Source: Lachnospiraceae bacterium UBA3641
GTDB taxonomy: Bacteria > Bacillota > Clostridia > Lachnospirales > Lachnospiraceae
NCBI GenBank assembly: GCA_002373875.1
Contig: DFKQ01000004.1
Span: forward strand, 1-12,245
Reading direction: 5' to 3'
Length of the DNA stretch: 12,245 bases
The translations under genes and the position numbers were made by a program. Positions within the stretch are counted from its first letter, which is position 1. The number at the start of each line of letters is the position of its first letter. The notes under the pieces are model-generated. The model worked only from the letters and a program-made list of their open reading frames with translations, made no database searches and was not told the DNA's origin. Shown one piece after another: positions 4,506-12,245 of the stretch.

Positions 4506-6857
4506 ATGGACAATAAGAAGACAACGGTTGCCGTGATGTTGCGTGACGTAGGATCGGATTTTTCCGAGGTCATGTACAGCGGTCTTGCCGATGCGGCAAA
4601 AGAAGAAGATGTAAATACGGTATTTCTTTTAGGACCCCAGTCACCGGGAGAAGACAAGGTCATTGAAGATGATGATATCGATGATGAATATGTTGATCAG
4701 CTTGATTCTGTTTATGATTATGTCGGGATCCTGAAACCTGATGTTCTTATCATTGTAAGCGGATCTCTGAAGAAATCAAGGGTTCTTCCGGATATAAATG
4801 CTCTTGTGGAGAGATACAGGGGTGTACCGATGCTTGTGCTTGAGACAAGGCCGGTCAAGCCCTCCATTGCCTATCAGGTGGCAGAGAGCTATCAGGCTAT
4901 GTGTGAGTGCGTGGAGCACATAATAGTGGAGCACAGGCGCAATTTCGTGGTATATGTTTCCGGGAATCCCAAGGAATATGATTTTAAGGAGAGGCTCAGG
5001 GCTTTTAAGGACACCATGAACGCTCACTCTCTCGATTATAATGATGATCAGATAATAATATGTGATTCTCCTGAAAGGGAAGAGATAAGGATCAATGCCA
5101 TATTTGATGACTTCCCCTATGTGGACGCCATTATCTGCAGCTGCGACCGTTTTGCAAGGATAGTATACAGGGCCTGCAACAAGAGGGGAATCAAGGTGGG
5201 CAAGGAGGTAGCCGTTACCGGATTTGATGATGTGAATCTGTCACATACAATGACTCCGGAGCTTACGGGTGTCATGTATGATTCATACAGGTTCGGTCAT
5301 GAGGCACTTAAGAGGGCACTGCGTGTGGCAGCGGGAGAGAGACTCGGCGGAGTCAAGATCCCATGCCATTTTATAAAAAGATGTTCATGCGGCTGTGTTG
5401 AGAGAAGGCTGCCGGGTAAACATGAAGGCGGTCCCGCTCCGATCAGTGATGTAATTAAAACAGATATATTGAAGTATATAGATGAGGGTATAGACAGGGC
5501 GGTTGATGCTGTTTATTCGGTCTTTCCGTATGAAGCGGAAAAACAGGCCTTTAAGTCGCTTTATTCTGAAATGCTTCATTATATATATGATTCAATGTTT
5601 ACCGAATGGGATGATCTTGATGAGGCGATAGCAAATATCGAAAGGTATATTTTCACGCTATCTTCTTACCGGGGTATATCCTTCAGAATGGTTTCGGATA
5701 AGAGCTGCGAGCTTCTGGAAAACATGATGGAGATGATTCCTTACGGTAAGATAAGGACCAAGCTTACCGGCATGATACTTGAGGCAGTGAAATGCCTTAA
5801 GGAGGCTGAGATAGTAAGAATGAGGGAGAGGGGAAACATAAGGCGGGAGCATTTATGGTTTATCCCTCTCTTTACCAAGGACCTTTTGAATGAGTCCAAA
5901 TCAGAGGTTGATGTTATCACATCCATAATGAAAAGGCTTCAGGGAATGAATGTAAGGTCCGGCCATTTCTTTATCTTCAATAAGCCTGTGGTTTATAAGA
6001 AAGAACAGCTTCCGCCGGTTCCTTCGATCCTGAATTACGCCGGGTATTTTGACAGGGACTCCGTAAGGGTATTCCGCAGACAGAACGGAGTGGGTATTGA
6101 TGATGAAAACGGGATATCCTCGGTACTGCCCAAGGAGGATTCCCATGCCTATGCGGCTTATGCGATCTGTTCCGGAAACAGGCAGTATGGTGTGGCCCTG
6201 TATGAAGTCGACAGGGATGATCTTTTCTTTGTGATGCTGTGTACCCTGCAGATCGGAGCCCTCTTCAATTTCAGGGATACAAGCCATGAAGCGCGTACTA
6301 CAGGTAATGAAGTGAAGATAAAGAATGAGCTTCTCGGATATGTTTCATACCGGGATGACCTTACCGGCGCTCTTAACGGTGTGGGCTTTATGGACAGGCT
6401 GACCAGGCTGATTTACGATAACGGGCATGGGAAGGGCTTCCTGTTTTTTGCCGATGTGGCACATATGCATGAGATAAATCAAAGGTTTGGCCACGAAGCC
6501 GGAGATGAAGCCTTAAGATGTGCAGCCAGCTGCCTGTGCGCAATACTGGGTGAAGAGAATCTTCTTGCCCGTGTGGGAGATGATGAGTTTATTTCCGTGA
6601 TTCTTTCGGAAAATTGTGATATTATTGACAGTATAAAGAAATCCGTGAACAGGGTAATAGGTGAGTATAATTCCGACTCGAAGAATCATTATGACCTTGA
6701 GCTTCTTATGGATGCATATCCTTTTGTCTGCGAGCCCGGCATGGATGCGGGCGGACTGGTGAAGGAAGCTGCCGCTGTCATGGAGAAGGAACTGAAGCCT
6801 TCTTCGGATCTTAAGCTCAGGAAAACAGTCGCTAAGGGAGACGCAGGATGCGTATAA
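4506..6857 (+). CDS. Soluble LacI-type sensor fused to a divergent GGDEF domain
   Basis: A 783-residue protein with no signal peptide or membrane helix. Residues about 5-295 form a LacI/periplasmic-binding-protein type 1 fold, typically sugar-binding, without the DNA-binding helix-turn-helix. Typical pieces are the I-I-C-S-C-D-R-F-A and V-A-V-T-G-F-D-D-V segments, and it closes with the Cys-rich RCSCGC. Residues about 300-460 are helical and about 465-600 form an unassigned, possibly GAF-like, region. The GGDEF domain spans about 610-770: DDLTGALN at its start, metal-ligand Asp650, guanine-contact Asn658 and Asp667, and the signature G691-D-D-E-F695 instead of G-G-D/E-E-F. Several of the usual D-x-D-x-F-K-x-x-N-D residues are replaced (Ala652, Met654, His655, Gln659), and no RxxD inhibitory site precedes the signature. 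Cyclase activity is therefore uncertain, and it may bind GTP as a regulator. Its last 10 nt overlap the next gene. Confidence 0.88.
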   Translation: MDNKKTTVAVMLRDVGSDFSEVMYSGLADAAKEEDVNTVFLLGPQSPGEDKVIEDDDIDDEYVDQLDSVYDYVGILKPDVLIIVSGSLKKSRVLPDINALVERYRGVPMLVLETRPVKPSIAYQVAESYQAMCECVEHIIVEHRRNFVVYVSGNPKEYDFKERLRAFKDTMNAHSLDYNDDQIIICDSPEREEIRINAIFDDFPYVDAIICSCDRFARIVYRACNKRGIKVGKEVAVTGFDDVNLSHTMTPELTGVMYDSYRFGHEALKRALRVAAGERLGGVKIPCHFIKRCSCGCVERRLPGKHEGGPAPISDVIKTDILKYIDEGIDRAVDAVYSVFPYEAEKQAFKSLYSEMLHYIYDSMFTEWDDLDEAIANIERYIFTLSSYRGISFRMVSDKSCELLENMMEMIPYGKIRTKLTGMILEAVKCLKEAEIVRMRERGNIRREHLWFIPLFTKDLLNESKSEVDVITSIMKRLQGMNVRSGHFFIFNKPVVYKKEQLPPVPSILNYAGYFDRDSVRVFRRQNGVGIDDENGISSVLPKEDSHAYAAYAICSGNRQYGVALYEVDRDDLFFVMLCTLQIGALFNFRDTSHEARTTGNEVKIKNELLGYVSYRDDLTGALNGVGFMDRLTRLIYDNGHGKGFLFFADVAHMHEINQRFGHEAGDEALRCAASCLCAILGEENLLARVGDDEFISVILSENCDIIDSIKKSVNRVIGEYNSDSKNHYDLELLMDAYPFVCEPGMDAGGLVKEAAAVMEKELKPSSDLKLRKTVAKGDAGCV

Positions 6858-8803
6858 TATACTTTGACATATGTGCTATAGTATTGTCCCTGACGGTTAT
6901 GGCCTTTTTTGGATACAAGAGGTATACAAAGGGAAGGACGAACCGTCTTATTTTGTTGCTTTCCGTAATGTTTTTTGCGGCAAGCAGCCTGGATACATTT
7001 GATTCTCTTTTCGGTATGTATATTCCCCAGTCCCGATCCAATGCAACGATACAGCTTATCAGCAATTCCCTTTTTTACATCCTGAGAAACCTGATAATAC
7101 CGGCATATATCCTGTTTATTATCTCATATTACGGGATATGGTATAAGCTTAAAAAGAAGAGTCTGCTTACCTTAAGTCTGGCTGCTCCGGCACTTCTGAT
7201 AGTAGCGGCTGTTTTGGTTAATGCTTTTACCGGATTCATGTTTTATATAGATAAGAACGGTATCTATCACAGGAATTCGGGCCTTGTATTGATCTATATA
7301 GTCGGCGGGTACCACATAGGTTTGCAGGCATATCTCCTCCTCTGGTATAAGAAGACCGTTCGCCGGGGTGAATTCTATATGCTTGCCTCCTTTATACCGC
7401 TTAATCTTATAGCTGTTGTTGTCCAGAGAATATATCCGCCCCTGAGGGTTGAAATGCTGGCAACGACCCTTACCCTCTTTATGATAGCTACTGCTGTCCA
7501 GCGCCCGGAGGAGGTTGTGGATGCGGTTGTAGGGACCATGAGCATGCATGCCTTCTTCACGGACATGCATAAGGCTTACAGTGTGGGACGTCCCATGAAT
7601 GCGATCTTTATAAAGATACGTAATTCCAAGGCCCTGAGAAACAATCTGGGGATCGAGACCTACAACAAGGTCCTTCGAAGGGTGGGAGACAAGTTCGTAC
7701 AGATGGGCAGGATCATAAACCTCTATACGGATGTATATTATAACGGCAGAGGGGCCTTTGTGATAATTGCTGAGGGCGATAAATATGAGCAGACACTTGA
7801 TCTGGCGAGGCTGGTTGTTGCATATCTTAACGAAAGCTTTAAGCTTAACAATCTGGAGATAAAGCTTTCCAATAAGGTATGTCTTGCGAGGCTGCCGCAG
7901 GACCTTCCCACCCAGCAGTCATTGCTTAGGTTTAATAACACTTTCCACAACATTATACCAGAAATGGATCAGGTTGTTATCCTGTCCGAGATATCCGATT
8001 CCCGTGACTTTAAGATCAAAAATGATATAAATGATATTATCAAGAGGGGAATAGAGGGAAACAGGTTCAGGATGTATTACCAGCCCATATATTCCGTAAA
8101 AGAGGACAGGTTTGTATCCGCGGAAGCATTGATACGGCTTGAGGATGACGAATACGGGTTTGTGTCACCGGCAATATTCATACCGGCGGCCGAGGACAGC
8201 GGGGCAATACACGATATAGGTGACTTTGTCCTTGAGGATGTATGCAGGTTCATACACCGGGCTGAATTTGCAAGGTCGGGTCTTGAATATATCGAGATAA
8301 ATCTTTCGGTAACCCAGTGTATAGAGCCAAGGCTTGTGGAGAAGATCCGCGGTCTTATATCCAAGTACAGGGTAAAGACATCCCAGATTAATCTGGAGAT
8401 AACCGAAACTGCAGTCGATTACGATCCGGTAATTACGGATAACAATATTTTCAGCCTTTGGAATATGGGATTCAGGTTTTCATTGGATGATTACGGTACG
8501 GGATACTCAAATATAAAAAGGGTGGTTTCCCTGCCGCTTGACATTATCAAGTTCGACAAGTCCTTCGTTGATGAGATGGATGATCCCAAGATGTGGATCG
8601 CAATTGTGAATACCGTTGATATGCTGAAGAAGATGAATAAGAAGATATTAGTCGAGGGAGTTGAGGACAAGAGGACACTTGACCGTTTTATCGGACTCGG
8701 ATGCGATTATATCCAGGGCTTTTATTTCTCCAAGCCCCTTAATCAGACCGATTTCCTGGCATTTGTAAACGAGCATAATTCAAGGAAGGGGTCCGGACAA
8801 TGA
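6848..8803 (+). CDS. 7TM - degenerate GGDEF - EAL c-di-GMP phosphodiesterase, copy 1
   Basis: A 651-residue membrane protein. Seven hydrophobic segments (about 4-24, 32-52, 70-95, 101-128, 142-166, 174-194, 198-220) form a 7TM sensor region. A remnant GGDEF-like domain (about 230-375) follows, with N-G-R-G-A-F where the signature should be, so it cannot be a normal cyclase. The EAL domain (about 390-645) keeps the catalytic set: Glu426 of EALIR, Asn in EINLS, Glu in EITET, Asp547-Asp548 of DDYGTG, Lys in IKFDK, Glu in VEGVE, and Gln623 in YIQG. It should hydrolyse c-di-GMP at the inner face of the membrane. The ATG at 6848 lies inside the end of the previous gene (10-nt overlap) with AGGGAG at 6835-6840, so translation is probably coupled. 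The next gene is a paralogue with the same layout. Confidence 0.9.
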   Translation: MRIIYFDICAIVLSLTVMAFFGYKRYTKGRTNRLILLLSVMFFAASSLDTFDSLFGMYIPQSRSNATIQLISNSLFYILRNLIIPAYILFIISYYGIWYKLKKKSLLTLSLAAPALLIVAAVLVNAFTGFMFYIDKNGIYHRNSGLVLIYIVGGYHIGLQAYLLLWYKKTVRRGEFYMLASFIPLNLIAVVVQRIYPPLRVEMLATTLTLFMIATAVQRPEEVVDAVVGTMSMHAFFTDMHKAYSVGRPMNAIFIKIRNSKALRNNLGIETYNKVLRRVGDKFVQMGRIINLYTDVYYNGRGAFVIIAEGDKYEQTLDLARLVVAYLNESFKLNNLEIKLSNKVCLARLPQDLPTQQSLLRFNNTFHNIIPEMDQVVILSEISDSRDFKIKNDINDIIKRGIEGNRFRMYYQPIYSVKEDRFVSAEALIRLEDDEYGFVSPAIFIPAAEDSGAIHDIGDFVLEDVCRFIHRAEFARSGLEYIEINLSVTQCIEPRLVEKIRGLISKYRVKTSQINLEITETAVDYDPVITDNNIFSLWNMGFRFSLDDYGTGYSNIKRVVSLPLDIIKFDKSFVDEMDDPKMWIAIVNTVDMLKKMNKKILVEGVEDKRTLDRFIGLGCDYIQGFYFSKPLNQTDFLAFVNEHNSRKGSGQ

Positions 8804-10767
8804 TACTGTATTATGACATATGCGCATTTATAATCTTAATGCTGGTTATGGGCTCCTGCATGCTTAAAAAGATGCTGCGGGGCAGGACCAACGGGCTGTT
8901 TTATCTGGTGGTCATGACCATGATGTTTGCGACGCTGGGTGACTTCTGGGGTGCATATATCCAGAATTATTCGGAACACAGTATCCTTAACCGCAATATA
9001 GACTATATATGGCAGTATGTTTATTTCTTTGCGCACAATATGCTTCTCCCGGTTTATCTTCCCTATATCTATTCCAATATAGGATTGTGGCATGAGTTTA
9101 CGAGAAACAGGGTGATAAAGATCATATGGTATACCGGTATGATCATCAATAATATGGCTCTTATCGGTAATCTTTTTGTCCACTATATATTTGAGGTCAA
9201 TGATGAGCTCGTCTATATCAGGCATGACGGTATATATATTTTTTATGCCACAAGCGCATTCTTCATGATCCTTGAGATGGGCATTCTAATAAAGAACAGG
9301 CGGATAATCAGGAAGGATAAGTTCATGGTGATGATGTCCTTATATCCCGTATCCATGGCAGGTATAGTGATCCAGTATTTCTTCCCGGAACATCTGGTTG
9401 AGATGTTCACCATAACCATAGCGACCCTTCTGTTTTCCCTTATAATAAGGCGTGATGAGGAGCTGCTCGATCCGGTGACCGGAGCCGGTAAGTATTACGT
9501 GGCACATGAGAAGATCAAGAATGTTCTGGTTACGGAAGCTCCGGTTTATGTGCTTTTGGTCAAGCTCGTAAATTATAAAAACTTAAGGCTGTATCTGGGA
9601 GAGGATCTGCTTGGCGAGTTTTTCAGGAGATGTTCCGGAAGCTTCGGTGAATATATCATTGACGCCGGGGTGGAAGCGGATATGTACTATCTTGAAGAAG
9701 GCTTGTTCGTATTCCTGAGTGAAACCTCCGACTATGACAGGGTTAAGAAGCTGGGCGTCCTTATACGGGATCATTTTATAGATACGCTGGAGTTTAAGGA
9801 TTTTTCACTTATGGTGGATGCCAGGCTGTGTATACTGCGCTGCCCCAATGACATAGATAACTTCAACACCCTCTATACCTTCGGGAGCAACTTCCATACC
9901 ATCCTTCCGGCTGTCAGGGATGTCATGAATTATCCTGACTATGTAAATGATCGTGATTTTAAGATAAAGAGTGAGCTTGATGAGATAATAAAGCGTGCTC
10001 TCAGGCAGGAGTGCTTTGAGCTCTATTATCAGCCGATCTATTCGATTTCGGAGCAGAGATTTGTAGCTGCCGAGGCCTTTGTCAGGCTCAGGGATGAAAA
10101 GTACGGGATAATATCTCCGAGTATTTTCATTGAGGCGGCGGAGAAGAGCGGTGATATCCACGAGATAGGTGACTTTGTCCTGGAGGCTGTATGCAGGTTT
10201 ATATCAGAAAATGATTTCAAGGGACTGGGACTGGCCTGCATTGAAATAAATATGTCCACTTCCCAGTGCATTGAGATGAATCTTGTTGACAAGGTGGACC
10301 GGCTGCTTCAGAAATACGGGCTTGATCCGTCCCTCATCAATCTTGAGATAACCGAATCGGCAGTAGATTTTGATCCGGATGTTGTTGATGCCAATATAAA
10401 CAGCCTTCATGAGATGGGAATCAACTTCGCCCTTGACGATTACGGGACCGGCTATTCGAATATCAAGAGGGTAACGACCCTTCCGGTTGATATAGTCAAG
10501 CTTGATAAGACCTTCGTTGACGGCGTTGACGATCCGCAGATGTGGATCATGGTAAAGGAGACCATCAAGATGCTTAAGCAGATGGGGAAAAAGGTCCTTA
10601 TAGAAGGCGTGGAGGAAGAATCGGTGGTTGAAAAGTTCACCCACCTTGGAGCTGATTACATACAGGGCTGTGAATACCTGCAGGGTTACTACTTCTGCCG
10701 ACCCCTGCCCGAACGTGATTTTATAGAGTTTATGCAGGAACAGACAGGAAAGGTGGCAGTGAAGTAG
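8800..10767 (+). CDS. 7TM - degenerate GGDEF - EAL c-di-GMP phosphodiesterase, copy 2
   Basis: A 655-residue paralogue of the upstream gene, starting in a 4-nt ATGA overlap with GGAAGGGG about 9 nt upstream. Both proteins begin with an (I/L)-Y-(F/Y)-D-I-C-A segment and share a G-R-T-N motif after the first helix. A multi-helix membrane region (to about 220) is followed by a degenerate GGDEF (about 230-375; L-E-E-G-L-F at the signature position). The EAL domain (about 390-650) has E425-A-F427 in place of EAL, but keeps the catalytic Glu, the Asn in EINMS, the Glu in EITES, Asp546-Asp547 of DDYGTG, the Lys in VKLDK and the Glu in IEGVE. The segment with the catalytic Gln is duplicated: D619-Y-I-Q622-G-C is followed by E625-Y-L-Q628-G-Y, six residues absent from copy 1. 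It is probably still a phosphodiesterase, but this change near the active site makes activity less certain. Confidence 0.88.
   Translation: MILYYDICAFIILMLVMGSCMLKKMLRGRTNGLFYLVVMTMMFATLGDFWGAYIQNYSEHSILNRNIDYIWQYVYFFAHNMLLPVYLPYIYSNIGLWHEFTRNRVIKIIWYTGMIINNMALIGNLFVHYIFEVNDELVYIRHDGIYIFYATSAFFMILEMGILIKNRRIIRKDKFMVMMSLYPVSMAGIVIQYFFPEHLVEMFTITIATLLFSLIIRRDEELLDPVTGAGKYYVAHEKIKNVLVTEAPVYVLLVKLVNYKNLRLYLGEDLLGEFFRRCSGSFGEYIIDAGVEADMYYLEEGLFVFLSETSDYDRVKKLGVLIRDHFIDTLEFKDFSLMVDARLCILRCPNDIDNFNTLYTFGSNFHTILPAVRDVMNYPDYVNDRDFKIKSELDEIIKRALRQECFELYYQPIYSISEQRFVAAEAFVRLRDEKYGIISPSIFIEAAEKSGDIHEIGDFVLEAVCRFISENDFKGLGLACIEINMSTSQCIEMNLVDKVDRLLQKYGLDPSLINLEITESAVDFDPDVVDANINSLHEMGINFALDDYGTGYSNIKRVTTLPVDIVKLDKTFVDGVDDPQMWIMVKETIKMLKQMGKKVLIEGVEEESVVEKFTHLGADYIQGCEYLQGYYFCRPLPERDFIEFMQEQTGKVAVK
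10654..10689 (+). repeat. In-frame 18-bp tandem duplication inside the EAL domain
   Basis: Copy 1 (10654-10671, DYIQGC) and copy 2 (10672-10689, EYLQGY) match at 12 of 18 bases and keep frame. The divergence between copies, including silent changes, suggests an established duplication rather than a fresh error. The upstream paralogue has the segment once. Confidence 0.75.
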
Positions 10768-10771
10768 ACAG

Positions 10772-12245
10772 GTGAGAGAATTACTTAAGTACTTAAAAGC
10801 ATATAAAAAGGAATGTGTTCTTGCCCCGCTGTTCAAGATGCTTGAAGCTGTGTTTGAACTTTTCGTTCCCCTTGTAGTTGCAAGCATCATAGATAAGGGA
10901 ATAGGCGGAGGTGATAAGTCCTACATTATCAGATGTATTTTGGTCATGATCAGTCTTGGCCTTTTGGGACTTATAAGTGCCGTTTGTGCCCAGTACATGG
11001 CGGCCAAGGCGGCTGTGGGGTTTTCGACGGGACTGAGGCATGATCTTTTCAAACATATCATGAGCCTGTCCTATAAGGATATAGACAGGCTCGGAACCTC
11101 AACAATGATAACAAGGATGACGGCGGATATAAATCAGACTCAGACGGGCGTGAATATGTTTTTACGTCTTTTTTTAAGGTCTCCCTTTATCGTGTTCGGT
11201 GCCATGATCATGGCTTTTACCATCAATTTAAGGGCTTCTCTTATTTTTGCCACGGTCATAATCATCCTTTTTGCGGTGGTCGGGTTCATTATGTATTTCA
11301 ATATTCCCATGCTTAAGAAGGTCCAGAGCAGGCTTGATGCGATCATGCTGCTCACAAGGGAGAATCTGATAGGCGCCAGAGTCATAAGGGCCTTCACGCT
11401 TGAAGAGCATGAGATAGATAATTACACTGCGCAGAATGAAGATCTGTTAAGGGAACAACGACGGGCCGGTCATCTGTCGGCATCCCTTAATCCCATGACC
11501 TTTATCCTCATAAACCTTGCGATAGTAGTGCTTATTTATGTGGGAGCCATCAAGGTGGATGAGGGCATCCTGAGCAAGGGTCAGGTTGTTGCCCTTTATA
11601 ACTATATGTCTCAGATACTGGTTGAGCTTATCAAGCTTGCCAACCTTATAATCCTGCTTAACAGGGCGCTTGCAAGTGCGGGGAGGATAGCGGATGTTTT
11701 TGCGATATCGTGCCACGGGGACGATTCTTGTGGCAGGTGTCATGTGCCAAAGGAACCGTCCACATGGCCTCACTCTTACATCAGCTTCAATCATGTTTCC
11801 CTTAAGTATAATGACTCGGGTGATGAAGCCCTGACTGATATCGATTTTGCGGTAGAAAAGGGCGAGACTATCGGTATTATAGGTGGCACGGGTTCAGGCA
11901 AGTCATCCGTTATTAATCTTATTCCAAGGTTTTATGATGTAAGCTCGGGATGTGTGAGGGTTGATGGAGCAGATGTACGCGAGGTGGATGTGGATGCGCT
12001 CAGAAGAAGGATCGGGATCGTTCCGCAGAAGGCAGTTCTCTTCAAGGGGACGATAGCTGATAACTTAAGATGGGGAAATGAGAGTGCATCGGATGATGAA
12101 CTGAAGGAGGCCGTGAGGCTTGCGGTATGTGAGGATGTCGTTGAAGCAAAGGGCGGTCTTACGGGGAATGTCGAGCAGGGCGGAAGGAATCTTTCGGGCG
12201 GTCAGAGACAGCGACTCACCATTGCAAGAGCCCTTGTTAAAAAGC
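10772..12245 (+). CDS. ABC exporter half-transporter (TMD-NBD fusion), 3' end outside the window
   Basis: An uninterrupted frame of 491 codons from GTG at 10772 to the window edge. Residues about 1-300 form the six-helix exporter membrane domain, with typical N-terminal R-E-L-L-K-Y-L-K-A-Y-K-K-E and the T-R-M-T-A-D-I coupling-helix region. The nucleotide-binding domain shows Walker A (G371 to S378, GGTGSGKS), a Q-loop at Gln419 (VPQ), and the LSGGQ signature at 474-478; the window ends before Walker B. The substrate cannot be told; multidrug-type or peptide/lipid export is usual for this fold. The linker between the domains is odd, with Cys314-His315, Cys320 and Cys323-His324 within 11 residues. 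GTG is preferred because the next Met (codon 23) would remove conserved N-terminal sequence. It starts 4 nt after the EAL gene with only a distant purine-rich site (about 10747-10756), so translational coupling is likely. A second half-transporter gene downstream is expected but not visible. Confidence 0.9.
   Translation, partial: MRELLKYLKAYKKECVLAPLFKMLEAVFELFVPLVVASIIDKGIGGGDKSYIIRCILVMISLGLLGLISAVCAQYMAAKAAVGFSTGLRHDLFKHIMSLSYKDIDRLGTSTMITRMTADINQTQTGVNMFLRLFLRSPFIVFGAMIMAFTINLRASLIFATVIIILFAVVGFIMYFNIPMLKKVQSRLDAIMLLTRENLIGARVIRAFTLEEHEIDNYTAQNEDLLREQRRAGHLSASLNPMTFILINLAIVVLIYVGAIKVDEGILSKGQVVALYNYMSQILVELIKLANLIILLNRALASAGRIADVFAISCHGDDSCGRCHVPKEPSTWPHSYISFNHVSLKYNDSGDEALTDIDFAVEKGETIGIIGGTGSGKSSVINLIPRFYDVSSGCVRVDGADVREVDVDALRRRIGIVPQKAVLFKGTIADNLRWGNESASDDELKEAVRLAVCEDVVEAKGGLTGNVEQGGRNLSGGQRQRLTIARALVKK

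Noticed and set aside
10204..10890. Long minus-strand frame of 228 codons at the end of the second EAL gene
   Set aside because: It is antisense to conserved EAL motifs and extends into the ABC transporter gene; no family features are visible.
10772..12245. Possible frameshift in the ABC transporter
   Set aside because: I translated the frame from GTG at 10772 to the window edge and found it uninterrupted, with Walker A, Q-loop and signature in one frame; it is merely cut by the window.

Overview
The window looks like chromosomal DNA from a low-to-mid GC Gram-positive bacterium, most likely a member of the Lachnospiraceae (Clostridia). This rests on strong AGGAG-type ribosome binding sites, frequent ATA and AGG codons, an Rsb-type partner-switching module, a small SEC-C zinc-motif protein of a kind I associate with this family, and a LacI-sensor/GGDEF protein ending its sensor with a Cys-rich RCSCGC segment. 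The assignment is from pattern recognition, not from a search.

Left part (1-3115, minus strand). One operon reads leftward from a well-formed extended -10 promoter at 3129-3157. In order it holds a doubtful 62-codon leader ORF, a membrane-anchored SpoIIE/RsbU-type PP2C phosphatase, a STAS anti-sigma-factor antagonist, a HAD-family phosphatase, an RsbW-like HATPase anti-sigma/kinase protein, and the first seven codons of another gene leaving the window. Phosphatase, antagonist and kinase form a complete partner switch, but no sigma factor is visible. The obvious reading is that the membrane phosphatase senses a signal, dephosphorylates the STAS protein, and so changes what the kinase binds.

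Middle (3116-4505). A divergent promoter region carries a 12-bp tandem repeat midway between the two promoters. A plus-strand SEC-C protein gene follows and ends in a clean intrinsic terminator. Then comes rimM (ribosome maturation factor) with its own promoter, separated from its usual trmD/rpsP/rplS neighbours.

Right part (4506-12245, plus strand). Four genes are packed with overlaps or a 4-nt gap. They are a soluble LacI-like sensor fused to a divergent GGDEF domain (GDDEF signature), two tandem paralogous 7TM/degenerate-GGDEF/EAL proteins, and the start of an ABC exporter half-transporter that runs off the right edge before Walker B. The EAL domains keep the catalytic residues and look like active c-di-GMP phosphodiesterases, while the diguanylate cyclase domain is doubtful. 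The cluster therefore probably lowers c-di-GMP, or senses GTP/c-di-GMP, in response to an intracellular sugar-like ligand and membrane signals. The second EAL protein has an in-frame duplication of the motif that carries its catalytic Gln.

The two halves differ clearly in codon choice (AAA-leaning Lys on the left, overwhelmingly AAG in the SEC-C gene), which fits replication-strand bias at least as well as gene transfer. I saw no RNA genes, CRISPR arrays or insertion sequences.
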